From: Streptomyces sp. SLBN-118
GTDB lineage: Bacteria > Actinomycetota > Actinomycetes > Streptomycetales > Streptomycetaceae
DNA length: 64,000 nucleotides
NCBI RefSeq assembly: GCF_006715635.1
Contig: NZ_VFNP01000001.1
Coordinates: forward strand, 2,790,001 to 2,854,000
Reading direction: 5' to 3'
Within the stretch, counting starts at the first letter, position 1. Each line of letters opens with the position of its first letter. The position numbers were made by a program, and so were the translations under genes. The notes beneath the pieces are model-generated. The model made no database searches. It had not been told where the DNA came from and worked only from the letters and a program-made list of their open reading frames with translations. Shown in pieces: positions 8,356 through 16,288 of the stretch.

Positions 8356-8445
8356 TGGCTTCTCTTTCTGTCTTTCCGGGTTGAACGCTTCGGTCCCGTA
8401 CGGACGACGAGCCGTACGGGACCGGGGGAGCACCTGCCGCGGGGC

Positions 8446-8766
8446 CTACTGGTTCTGCGGCGGAAGTGCGGCGATGAAGGGGTGGTCGCGCTCGATCAGG
8501 CCGAGCTTGGAAGCACCACCGGGCGAACCGAGCTCGTCGAAGAACTCGACGTTCGCCTTGTAGTAGTCCTTCCACTCCTCCGGGGTGTCGTCCTCGTAGA
8601 AGATCGCCTCGACCGGGCAGACCGGCTCACAAGCACCACAGTCGACGCATTCGTCCGGGTGGATGTACAAGGACCGGGAGCCCTCGTAGATGCAGTCGAC
8701 GGGGCACTCCTCGATGCACGCCTTGTCCTTGACGTCGACACAAGGCTGCGCGATGACGTAGGTCAC
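8446..8766 (-). CDS. fdxA: 7Fe ferredoxin
   Basis: 106 residues, the length of the 7Fe [3Fe-4S][4Fe-4S] ferredoxins. By comparison with Azotobacter ferredoxin I, C9, C17 and C50 would hold the 3Fe cluster and C21, C40, C43 and C46 the 4Fe cluster; C25 matches the free cysteine. It is a cytosolic low-potential electron carrier whose partner is not evident. GTG at 8766 follows GAGGAGG at 9 bases. Divergent from the acetyltransferase gene and upstream of dapC. Confidence 0.95.
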   Translation of the reverse strand: MTYVIAQPCVDVKDKACIEECPVDCIYEGSRSLYIHPDECVDCGACEPVCPVEAIFYEDDTPEEWKDYYKANVEFFDELGSPGGASKLGLIERDHPFIAALPPQNQ

Positions 8767-8830
8767 GCTGTCGTTCCTCCTCGGTAGGGCTGGCATTGCG
8801 CGGGAGCGCGGCGTCGTCGATGCCCGCCCC

Positions 8831-8836
8831 TAGTAT
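8831..8836 (+). promoter_or_regulatory. Candidate -10 for the acetyltransferase gene
   Basis: TAGTAT lies about 45 bases ahead of the GTG at 8881, in the divergent gap with the ferredoxin gene. An AGGAGGGG ribosome site lies between them. No clear -35 hexamer. Confidence 0.35.
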
Positions 8837-8880
8837 CTCCGTTCCTGGGGACGATCCGAACAGGAGGGGCGCGCAGACCT

Positions 8881-9876
8881 GTGGAATTCACCGGCGGCGG
8901 ACGGCTCGAGGTCCGTATTACACCTGCTGACGTGGGCAAACGTGTATCAGTGAGACGCCTGACCGACGCTGACAGCGGGCTGACGAAGTTCACCGACGCG
9001 GTTGGCGTTCTCACATCCTGGAACGAGGGTGTGCTGCTGATCACACGACGGACCGGAGAGACCGTCCGTATCCCGGAATCGTCCCTGGTCGCGGGCAAGG
9101 TCGTCCCCGCCGCGCCGGCGCGGCGGCGGGGTCCCGCGGCGGACTTCGAGGAGCTCGCGCGGGTCATGGCACGCGCCTGGCAGCCGGTGGAGAGCGAGCG
9201 GCTGGGCGAGTGGGAGCTGCGGGCGTCGTCGGGGTTCACCCGGCGGGCCAATTCGGTGCTGCCGCTGGGCGAGGCGGGGCTGCCGCTCGACGAGGCGCTG
9301 ACGCGTGTGCGCGCCTGGTACGAGCACCGGGGACTGCCCGCGTACATACAGACAGCGACCGGCGCGGCGGGCACCCAGGAGGAGCTGTGCGCGCAGCTGG
9401 AGGCGCGAGGATGGCTGCGCGAGGTGTCGGCGGAGGTACGGATCGGGAGCCTGGCGCCCGTCGGCGACCTGGACGCGGATGTGGAGCGGGTGCGGCTCGC
9501 GCGCACCGTCGACGAGGCATGGCTGCGGCGCTACCAGCGGTCCGGTGTGCCCGGGCCACATGTGCTTCACGTCCTGGGAAGCGGCCCTTCGGTGTGGTTC
9601 GCGGCCGTGCCCGGAGAGGGTGAGGTACCCGCGGCCATCGGGCGGTGTGTGGTCGACGGACGCTGGGCGGGCTTCATGGCTGTGGAGGTGGACCCGGCCC
9701 ACCGGCGTCAGGGCCTGGCCACCACGGTGATGACCGCGCTGGCGGGGCGCGCGCTGGAGGAGGGCGCGTCGGCCGCCTGGCTTCAGGTGGAAACCGACAA
9801 CGACGGGGCGCGCGCGCTGTACGAGGAGATGGGTTTCGCGACCCATCACCGCTATCACCACTTCCGGCCCGCTTAG
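8881..9876 (+). CDS. GNAT-family N-acetyltransferase
   Basis: 331 residues in two parts. Residues 1-80 form a small beta-rich domain with an SH3-like look (LEVRITPADVGKRVSVRRL, ETVRIPESSLVAGKV). The C-terminal 130 residues carry the GNAT acetyl-CoA site in VEVDPAHRRQGLATTVM and the closing strand NDGARALYEEMGF. The acceptor is unknown. The start is GTG with AGGAGGGG upstream. It is followed at 17 bases by the SirB1-family gene, so the two may share a transcript. Confidence 0.85.
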   Translation: MEFTGGGRLEVRITPADVGKRVSVRRLTDADSGLTKFTDAVGVLTSWNEGVLLITRRTGETVRIPESSLVAGKVVPAAPARRRGPAADFEELARVMARAWQPVESERLGEWELRASSGFTRRANSVLPLGEAGLPLDEALTRVRAWYEHRGLPAYIQTATGAAGTQEELCAQLEARGWLREVSAEVRIGSLAPVGDLDADVERVRLARTVDEAWLRRYQRSGVPGPHVLHVLGSGPSVWFAAVPGEGEVPAAIGRCVVDGRWAGFMAVEVDPAHRRQGLATTVMTALAGRALEEGASAAWLQVETDNDGARALYEEMGFATHHRYHHFRPA

Positions 9877-9893
9877 GCGGGTACGAAACGCGT

Positions 9894-10757
9894 ATGCACG
9901 ACGAATCCCCCGACGTCCCCGCCGACCGGTCCGCCGACCGGCGACTGCAGTTCGCCGAGGAGGCCCGCTCCGAGCGGCCCGACCTCGCGGCGCTGTGCCT
10001 GCTGGTGGGCGCGGTGGCGGACCCGGCCGTGGACGACGCCGCCCTGGACGCGGCCCAGATCGAACTGGACCGGCTGGCCGGACTGCTCCCCTTCGGTCTC
10101 ACCGCACCCCGCGCGTGGGCCGCGGCACTGGCCGACCTCCTCGGCGGACGCCTCGGCTTCAGGGGCTCGCCCGGTGACTACCAGCGCCTGGAGTCGTCCC
10201 TGCTGCACGCGGTCCTGCGGCGCCGCCGGGGCCTGCCCATCCTGCTCTCGGTGGTATGGATCGAGGTCGCCCGCCGGGCTGGGGCGCCGGTGTACGGGGT
10301 CGCCCTGCCCGGCCACTTCGTGGTCGGCTTCGGCGACCCGGCCGCGACGGACGAGCACGTCCTCGTGGACCCCTTCGCGGGCGGCCGACTGCTGACCGGA
10401 CCGGACGCTGAACTGCTGGTCGCAGGGGCAACGGGCGGGCCGCTCGACCCGTCGATGCTGACCGCGGCGGATCCGCTGGACGTGGTGCTGCGCATCCTCA
10501 ACAACATCCGGGCATGGGCGGCGACCCGACCGGAACGCTCGGACGTCGCCCTGTGGGCGGTCGACCTGTCGCTGCTGCTGCCGTCCCATCCGGCACGGCT
10601 GCGCTACGAGCGGGCGCAACTGCTCGTACAGCGCGGGGAGTTCCTGACGGGCGCGGCGGAACTGGACGCGTACGCGGACCTGGTGGCGGCGGTGGACCGC
10701 GCCGCGGCGGACTCGATCAAGGGGCGGGCGCGGGCGGCGCGGGCGATGCTGAACTGA
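9894..10757 (+). CDS. SirB1-family transglutaminase-like protein
   Basis: 287 residues. The middle carries the SirB1/transglutaminase-like core: RRRGLPILLSVVWIEVARRAG, then GVALPGHFVVGF and VDPFAGGRLL. No catalytic cysteine is visible in the usual position, which is normal for this branch. The C-terminal 70 residues are TPR-like (RYERAQLLVQRGEFLTGAAEL). The biochemical role of SirB1 proteins is poorly defined. ATG at 9894 is the first good start; the ribosome site is weak, so coupling with the upstream acetyltransferase gene is likely. Confidence 0.8.
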   Translation: MHDESPDVPADRSADRRLQFAEEARSERPDLAALCLLVGAVADPAVDDAALDAAQIELDRLAGLLPFGLTAPRAWAAALADLLGGRLGFRGSPGDYQRLESSLLHAVLRRRRGLPILLSVVWIEVARRAGAPVYGVALPGHFVVGFGDPAATDEHVLVDPFAGGRLLTGPDAELLVAGATGGPLDPSMLTAADPLDVVLRILNNIRAWAATRPERSDVALWAVDLSLLLPSHPARLRYERAQLLVQRGEFLTGAAELDAYADLVAAVDRAAADSIKGRARAARAMLN

Positions 10758-10945
10758 GTCCCGAGGTCACCATGCCCCGGCACCGGCAGTACGCGTCGGC
10801 GGTCGAAGTAGAGCCCCGCACACATTTGTTGGCCGCCATCGTGCCATCGCCTGGACAGCCGCTGACGGTATGTAAAGCTCTGGCCTGTAGTGTCTCGCGA
10901 AGCAACTCGGTGGGGGGCCGGGTGAGATGAGCCGAGCCTGAGAGT

Positions 10946-10991
10946 GCCCCCATCAGTCGCGCACATCGGACACAACGAAGACCATGGGGGC
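10946..10991 (+). promoter_or_regulatory. Inverted repeat covering the metalloprotease ribosome site
   Basis: GCCCCCAT (10946-10953) can pair over 8 bp with ATGGGGGC (10984-10991). The right arm contains the GGGGG ribosome site of the gene starting at 10998, so the helix would hide it. A TGACGG/TAGTGT promoter-like pair lies upstream at 10863-10893. Confidence 0.35.
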
Positions 10992-10997
10992 TGATTC

Positions 10998-11819
10998 ATG
11001 AAGCACACCGGCCTGAGGCGCAAGCTCTGCGCCATAGCCGCCGGCGCAACCGTCCTGCTCCTCCTTCCCGCCACGGCTGCCGACGCCGCCGGCACCGGCG
11101 GCACGCAGGTCTATTCGGGTGGCGCCTGGAAGGCACTGCCCGGCATCCGGTCCCTGTCGGGGGACGGCACCGGTTACACCATCCAGTTCGCCACCGCCGA
11201 CGCCCGGACCAAGCTGGGGCCCGCCGCCAAACAGGCCGCGGCCCAGCTCACCTCGGTGACCGGCATCAAGTTCACCGTCTCGACGACCCTCAAAGCCTCC
11301 CCCGAAGCGTGTGCGGCACAGCCACGCCACGTCCTGACGCTGGGCACCAAGTACCGCCCGTTCAACGGCAAGGTCGGCATGTCGCGCGCGTGGCACTGCT
11401 ACAACACCGGTGACCACAGTGTGTGGGGCGGATGGTCGTGGATCGACACGGAGTACTGGTCGCGGCCCGACTGGTTCAGCAGCAACAAGGCGACCAACGC
11501 GGCCAGGCTGAAGAACGCCATCAACCACGAGATCGGCCACTTGGTCGGCCTGGACCACCCGAACAAGGACCTCAACCATGACGGCAAGGTCGCCGATTTC
11601 GAGTGCCCACTGACCCCGAAGAAGTACCGGCCCTTGATGTGCTCGCCCAACGGCGGCTACACCTCGGCAGACGACGGCGGCAAGTTCACGTCGATCGAGA
11701 CACCTGGTCTCAAGCAGCTCGCGGCCAACTGGACCCTGCCTGCCCCGGCTGCCAAGGCCCGCCTCGCCACGAGCGCACCCGGCATCGACAGGGGCGCGCT
11801 CGGCGGAGCAGACTCCTGA
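10998..11819 (+). CDS. Secreted zinc metalloprotease, metzincin-like
   Basis: 273 residues. The Sec signal peptide ends at about ADA/AG (30-31). The zinc site HEIGHLVGLDH gives ligands H177, H181 and H187 with catalytic E178, the HExxHxxGxxH signature of metzincins. A later LMC (in YRPLMCSPNGG) fits the Met-turn. Just after the zinc motif, DLNHDGKV looks like a calcium-binding EF-hand-type loop. Four or more cysteines suggest disulphides in the mature enzyme. The substrate is unknown. The start follows GGGGGC and may be held in a hairpin. Confidence 0.85.
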   Translation: MKHTGLRRKLCAIAAGATVLLLLPATAADAAGTGGTQVYSGGAWKALPGIRSLSGDGTGYTIQFATADARTKLGPAAKQAAAQLTSVTGIKFTVSTTLKASPEACAAQPRHVLTLGTKYRPFNGKVGMSRAWHCYNTGDHSVWGGWSWIDTEYWSRPDWFSSNKATNAARLKNAINHEIGHLVGLDHPNKDLNHDGKVADFECPLTPKKYRPLMCSPNGGYTSADDGGKFTSIETPGLKQLAANWTLPAPAAKARLATSAPGIDRGALGGADS

Positions 11820-11861
11820 CGCGAAACACAGGCAACACCTGAGGCAGCAACGCTCCTCATA

Positions 11862-11900
11862 TTTCGGGGTGCCGCCGGTGCCACCTGCGGCACCCCGAAA
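11862..11900. terminator. Terminator after the metalloprotease gene
   Basis: A 14-bp perfect stem (11862-11875 with 11887-11900) and an 11-base loop, 42 bases after the metalloprotease stop. Confidence 0.8.
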
Positions 11901-11910
11901 CCGGCTGCTC

Positions 11911-12003
11911 TCAGAGCCGGTCCTTCTCCCGCGCCTTCCGCACCGCCTCAGCCCGGTTTCCGACCGCGACCTTCTGGTCGATGTCGAGCAGCGCCACGTG
12001 CAC
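11911..12003 (-). pseudogene. Remnant of a LuxR-type DNA-binding domain
   Basis: On the minus strand, 30 residues before a TGA at 11911-11913 read VHVALLDIDQKVAVGNRAEA and end VRKAREKDRL. This fits the second half of a GerE/LuxR helix-turn-helix (VH.HL..I..KLGV..R.EAV..ARE..LL). Upstream the frame runs straight into the terminator hairpin of the next gene, so the sensor and first HTH helix are missing. A GTG at 12003 could still start a short peptide, but decay of a full regulator gene is more likely. Confidence 0.45.
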
Positions 12004-12020
12004 CTTGGGGGCAGCGACAA

Positions 12021-12050
12021 GAGCCCCTGCCCGCATCCGGGCAGGGGCTC
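12021..12050. terminator. Terminator of the PG_binding_4 gene
   Basis: A perfect 12-bp stem (12021-12032 with 12039-12050) around a 6-base loop, 22 bases beyond the stop of the minus-strand gene at 12073. Confidence 0.85.
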
Positions 12051-12072
12051 TGGACAACGCCAGGGGGCAGAC

Positions 12073-14268
12073 CTAGCTCGGGTTGAGCTCGATCACCGTG
12101 GTGCGCTCCTCGGGGGTCTTGCCGCGCAGCGCCGTTCCCATGGCCTGCGCGACATCGTCGGCGGAGACCTGGTGCTTCTTGCCGTCACCCTTGGTGATCA
12201 TGACGCCGTCGAAGACGCCGTCCAGGAGCTCGTCGATCGCCTTCTTGTCATAGACCTCGACGAGCTTGCCGTCGATCGCCTTCATGGAAAGGATCTTCGG
12301 CAGCGACCTGGCCGGGCCGAACTGAATCTGTTTGCCGCCCGCCTTTATCGTGATCAGGCCGGACATCGCGGGTTCCGCGAAGGCCTTCATCGCCCGGTCG
12401 AGTTCCGTCTGGCTGATGGTCGGCCGACGGCCGGCGACCGGCAGCTCCACCAGGTTGGGCCTGCCCGTCTCGACCTGGGCGCGGTAGGCGTCCTTGACGG
12501 AGATCATGGAACGCCCGACGTCCAGCGCCTGGCCCGACTTGCCCGGTACCGCCACGGCCCTGCCCGGCTCGAACCTGATCGTGCTCTCCGTGGCCGAGCC
12601 CGAGACGCCCGCGATGTCGCTGAGCGCGACGCTCAGCTTTTCCTCGTCGACCAGGATCACCGGCTCGGCGACGCGCTCGCCGCCGAACAGGGAGCCGATC
12701 ACCGAGACCGGGTTGTAGTCGCTGCCGGCGGCGTTGCGCACGGTGGCCTGGCTGTCCAGCGAGAGCCCGGCCTTGTCCGGGGCGAGCTGCTCCTTCTTGC
12801 CGCCCACCGAGAGCTGAAGCGGGGTGGCCGCGCGCCTGCCGAGAGCGGCGTCGAGCTTGCTGACGGCGTCCTCCTTGGTCCCGCCGCCGATGTCGACGCC
12901 GAGGACCGTGGTGCTCTTCGGTACCTCGGAGTGGTTCATCAGCAGGCCCGCGCCGTACGCGATGCCGAGCAGGCCGACCACCGCGGCGCCGGCCAGCACC
13001 AGCTTGGAGCGGCCCTTCTTGGCGGGCGCGGAACGGGGGGCCGGGGCGGGCCCGGCTGCGGCGGGCGCGGGAGGTGACACCACGGGGCCGACCGGGCTGC
13101 CGCCCGTACCGGCCGGGAACTCGGGCGCGGAGAAACCGGCGTCGGGGTCCTGCGGGCCCGGGCCGCCGATGATCGGGGGCACGAGCGGGTTCGGCCCGGT
13201 GCCGGGTCCGGTCGCGGGTGGGGCGCCGGGGCTGCCGAAGGGCCCGAAGGGCGAGCGGTGCTCCGGGGGGACCACGGGGATCCCGCTGGTGAGCGTGTCG
13301 CCGGAGACATGACCACCGGGGGGCTCGGCGGCCGGTCCGGCGGGCTTCTGCGGGGTCAGCACGGCGGTGTCGTCGGACATCATGGGTCCGCCGGGGCCGG
13401 AGCCGCCGGGCACGCCAGGGCCCTGCCCGGGAACGCCGGGGCCGGGGCCCGCAGGCGCGCCCTGGCCGCCCGTACGCGGACGGATCGGCATGCTGCCCTT
13501 GACCGGTCCCCCGGTCGGGCCGCTCGGCGGCCGTACACCCGGCGGAGGTGTGCTGCTCCCGGGAGCGAAGCCGTTGGCAGCCGGAGGCGGGGCGTCTGCG
13601 TTCGCCGCCAGGTCGCTGAGCGAGCCCTGGGGGCGCGGCGCGGACTCGGGACCGGCCTGTGCCTGGCCGGGCGGGCGGGCGCCGGACGGCTGTTCCTCGG
13701 AGAAGTACGGAAGTCCCGCCCCGGGACCGCCGCCGTTCGCGGAGGCGCCGGGTGCGCCGGACGCCCCGCCGGGACCCGCGGGCGCGGCGGAGGCGGACGA
13801 CTGGGCACCTGGTACCGAAAGCCCCGCCCCGTTCGTACTGGTCGACGAGGACTTCCGCGGCGCGAACCAGTCGCTCGCCGGGGCCTTCTCCTCGGCCTGG
13901 GGCGCGGCCGCGGCGGCGTCCTGCGCCACCTCCGGCCGCCGGGTGCTGCCCGTGCGCTCGTTGTCCTGGCCACCGGACGCGGCCGCGTGGGCGTCCGCAT
14001 CCGCCTCGCTCATCGGCGTACGCATGACGACCGGCGGGATCGGCCGCGAACCCGGGATGTTGATCCGGATGCGGGTGGTCAGCGTGGTCTCGGTCCTGGG
14101 CTCGTCCGGCGGCGGCTCGGCGGGCGCGGCGGCGGTCTCGTCCGGAGCGTCCTGCGTGGGATGCAGCGACGGATACTGGCGGGATCCGTACGGCGGTGTT
14201 CCCGAGGGGTACGCGGCTCCACCGCGCCCCTGGGGGCCGGAGGACGAACTGTCAGTTTCACGACTCAA
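12073..14268 (-). CDS. Pro/Gly-rich membrane protein with PG_binding_4-like repeats
   Basis: 731 residues. About 420 N-terminal residues are low-complexity Pro/Gly/Ala/Ser sequence, expected to be cytoplasmic and disordered. A single membrane helix (about 421-443, LVLAGAAVVGLLGIAYGAGL) follows, then about 290 extracytoplasmic residues. That part has two copies of a PG_binding_4-like unit: VLGVDIGGGTKEDAVSKL..., and the later ISVKDAYRAQVETG...ISQTELDRAM. In VanW and L,D-transpeptidase proteins such repeats precede a catalytic domain, but here the chain ends after them. The start is TTG at 14268, with GGGAGAA ahead. A cell-wall binding or scaffold role is inferred. The gap 14269-14572 shows nothing beyond this gene's promoter region. 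Confidence 0.7.
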   Translation of the reverse strand: MSRETDSSSSGPQGRGGAAYPSGTPPYGSRQYPSLHPTQDAPDETAAAPAEPPPDEPRTETTLTTRIRINIPGSRPIPPVVMRTPMSEADADAHAAASGGQDNERTGSTRRPEVAQDAAAAAPQAEEKAPASDWFAPRKSSSTSTNGAGLSVPGAQSSASAAPAGPGGASGAPGASANGGGPGAGLPYFSEEQPSGARPPGQAQAGPESAPRPQGSLSDLAANADAPPPAANGFAPGSSTPPPGVRPPSGPTGGPVKGSMPIRPRTGGQGAPAGPGPGVPGQGPGVPGGSGPGGPMMSDDTAVLTPQKPAGPAAEPPGGHVSGDTLTSGIPVVPPEHRSPFGPFGSPGAPPATGPGTGPNPLVPPIIGGPGPQDPDAGFSAPEFPAGTGGSPVGPVVSPPAPAAAGPAPAPRSAPAKKGRSKLVLAGAAVVGLLGIAYGAGLLMNHSEVPKSTTVLGVDIGGGTKEDAVSKLDAALGRRAATPLQLSVGGKKEQLAPDKAGLSLDSQATVRNAAGSDYNPVSVIGSLFGGERVAEPVILVDEEKLSVALSDIAGVSGSATESTIRFEPGRAVAVPGKSGQALDVGRSMISVKDAYRAQVETGRPNLVELPVAGRRPTISQTELDRAMKAFAEPAMSGLITIKAGGKQIQFGPARSLPKILSMKAIDGKLVEVYDKKAIDELLDGVFDGVMITKGDGKKHQVSADDVAQAMGTALRGKTPEERTTVIELNPS

Positions 14269-14572
14269 AGCAGGTTCTCCCGGTTGGCTCCGCCGCCCGT
14301 TCTTACAAGGCCGTGCTCTGCTACGGGCGGCTCGGCGGCGCGCACCACCATACTGGCCGCCGCCGACAGACGCCCCGGGACTGTGAAAAGCGACATTCCG
14401 CCGACCGTACGGGCATGGTCAGTTCAGTCGCTTCCCACCCCCTGGGGGCGACCCACCATAGGGGCCCGCTCCGTGGCGGGTGCGTCGGGGGTCCCGCCCG
14501 AGGTGACAGCGGTGTGCGGCACATTCGCCGCGGACCTGCACACAACCGTGGAAGAGGTACCTCGTCCTGCCG

Positions 14573-14947
14573 TCACTTGCCAAGTCGACTGGGGCCGCCG
14601 CCGGGTTGCGCCAGGCGCGGCAAGGTGGCACACATCACAGCAATCGCCATTCCGCCGAGCATGAAGACGAGCGGTCCCACACCGGCGGAGAACATGCCGT
14701 CGCCCTCAGGGCGGCCGACGCTGAGCACCACGATGGCCAGCAGCCAGCCCACGGCGGGGGCCAGCACGCCGAGCTGGGTGCCGGTCAGCAGCAGCGCGCC
14801 GTAGAACAGCCCGGCAGTGGCGAACAGCGCGAGCACCAACCCGGCCGGGAACCACGCTCCTTGGACCAGTGAGCCCGCGATGCCGACGAGCGCGCCGAAC
14901 ACCGCGAGACCGAGATAACCGGCGATCCGGCCGCCACTGACGCTCAT
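14573..14947 (-). CDS. DUF6113-like integral membrane protein
   Basis: 124 residues with about four hydrophobic helices ([67 protein letters not shown]). Its start overlaps the mshB stop by 4 bases, so it is translated with mshB. The same pairing occurs in mycobacteria (Rv1170-Rv1171). Function is unknown; the coupling suggests some link to mycothiol metabolism, but that is inference. Confidence 0.75.
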   Translation of the reverse strand: MSVSGGRIAGYLGLAVFGALVGIAGSLVQGAWFPAGLVLALFATAGLFYGALLLTGTQLGVLAPAVGWLLAIVVLSVGRPEGDGMFSAGVGPLVFMLGGMAIAVMCATLPRLAQPGGGPSRLGK

Positions 14948-15831
14948 GCCGCCACTCCCGCGAAGAGGTCGTGCTCACGCTCTCCGGGCGGCGCGCCCGG
15001 CTCGCCCCGCACCAACTGGTAGTACTCCGTGGCGAAGATCGGTTGCCCCAGATCGTTGGAGAGTGCGAAGAAGGGGCCGTCCACGGCGATTTGGGTGGCA
15101 TGGGCGCGCATGGCCGCCGCCTTTTTTTCCGCGTACGGTGTGCCGTCGATCTCGGTGGTGATCTCGGAGTCGTCCACCACACCCGGAATGTCGTCGATCA
15201 CCGCGATGCCCGGGAAGTCCGCTCCGGCGGCACGCAGCCGCGAGAAGCCCTCCTCGGCCACCGATCGGGGTACCCGGTTCCAGTAGATCTTGGCGATGGA
15301 GTGCGCGTCGCCGAGGCCGGGCCCGTAGGCGTGATCGGCGGCCAGCTCGGCGGCGCGCATCGCGACGCGGTGGGCCTGGATGTGGTCGGGATGTCCGTAG
15401 CCCCCGCGGGGGTCGTACGTCACCAGGACCTGCGGCCGCACCGAGCGGATGATCTCCACGAGATACGCGGCGGCCTCGTCCACTGCGGTGTTCCAGAACG
15501 CTCCCGCGCGGTGGTTCTGCGGGACGCCCATCATCCCGGAGTCCCGGAAGCGGCCGGGCCCGCCGAGGAAGCGGTGGTCGGTGACGCCCAGCTCCTTCAT
15601 CGCGGCGGCCAGTTCGCCCACGCGATGGGGCCCGAGACGGTCGTCCCGGTCGGGCGCGAGGTGGGCGAGGCCCGGCGGAATGACCTCGCCCTCCTCCCCG
15701 AGCGTGCACGTCACCAGCGTGACCTGGGCGCCGTCGGCCGCATACCTGGCCATCGTGGCGCCGTTGTTGATCGACTCGTCGTCCGGGTGCGCGTGCACCA
15801 GCAGCAGACGACGGGCGGGAAGGTCCTTCAT
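14944..15831 (-). CDS. mshB: Mycothiol biosynthesis deacetylase
   Basis: 295 residues of the LmbE-like zinc deacetylase family. MshB removes the acetyl group from GlcNAc-inositol, giving GlcN-inositol for ligation to cysteine by Msh[10 protein letters not shown] places the zinc ligands at H15 and D18 with D17 as general base; H150 in GGYGHPDH is the third ligand. [12 protein letters not shown] and [11 protein letters not shown] are closely mycobacterial-like, which separates it from Mca. The length fits. The downstream membrane gene overlaps its stop. Confidence 0.95.
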   Translation of the reverse strand: MKDLPARRLLLVHAHPDDESINNGATMARYAADGAQVTLVTCTLGEEGEVIPPGLAHLAPDRDDRLGPHRVGELAAAMKELGVTDHRFLGGPGRFRDSGMMGVPQNHRAGAFWNTAVDEAAAYLVEIIRSVRPQVLVTYDPRGGYGHPDHIQAHRVAMRAAELAADHAYGPGLGDAHSIAKIYWNRVPRSVAEEGFSRLRAAGADFPGIAVIDDIPGVVDDSEITTEIDGTPYAEKKAAAMRAHATQIAVDGPFFALSNDLGQPIFATEYYQLVRGEPGAPPGEREHDLFAGVAA

Positions 15832-15884
15832 ACGGGACAGCCTACGAGGGCGGACAGACCCGCGCGGGCGGGCCCGGCGCGCTC

Positions 15885-15939
15885 AGGGGGTGTCTTTCGG
15901 ATCGTGCCGGGGCCCGGCCTGATCCAAAGAACTCCCCCT
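15885..15939. terminator. Imperfect inverted repeat overlapping a stop codon
   Basis: Arms 15885-15903 and 15921-15939 match at 15 of 19 positions around a 17-base loop containing CCGGGGCCCGG. The right arm includes two bases of the stop codon of the 64-residue gene that ends at 15938. It lies between that gene and mshB on the same strand. The arm sequence (GGGGTGTCTTTCGGATC) is a type I have often seen repeated between Streptomyces genes. Confidence 0.55.
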
Positions 15940-16132
15940 AGAACTTGATGCCCCCGATCATCCCCGCGACATTCGTGGTGAGTTCGTTGATGGTGGGGGC
16001 GATGGACGAGCTTGCGAGATAAAACCCGAGCAACACGCAGACCGCCGCATGCCCACCCTTCAGCCCGGACTTCCGGACCAGCAGGAAGACGACGATCGCC
16101 AGCAGCACCACCGCCGAAATCGAGAGTGCCAC
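15938..16132 (-). CDS. Small two-helix membrane protein
   Basis: 64 residues. Helix one is about residues 5-19 (ISAVVLLAIVVFLLV); after RKSGLKGGH comes helix two, about 30-47 (AVCVLLGFYLASSSIAPTI). The C-terminal tail is short and polar. The start is GTG with GGAGGTG in front, a strong site. I do not recognise a function. Similar tiny proteins (hydrophobic strand, R-K-x-G-L, H-A-x-V-C-x-L-L-G-F, APT) occur beside transfer genes of actinomycete plasmids and integrative elements, but no transfer gene is present here. Confidence 0.7.
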   Translation of the reverse strand: MALSISAVVLLAIVVFLLVRKSGLKGGHAAVCVLLGFYLASSSIAPTINELTTNVAGMIGGIKF

Positions 16133-16275
16133 GGCGGTTCACCTCCACAGATATTCGGTCGGGACGGGCAGGTTGCATGTGCCAGGGGGTTCATACCCAC
16201 CTTGCGCTACGGATCATAACTATCCGTCCCCACGCATCGATCGGTGCACGGCAGCACATGGGGGCGCACGAACGC

Positions 16276-16281
16276 TAGGTT
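16276..16281 (+). promoter_or_regulatory. -10 element giving a leaderless transcript
   Basis: TAGGTT ends 7 bases before the ATG at 16289 with no ribosome site in between. Confidence 0.45.
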
Positions 16282-16288
16282 CGGTCAC

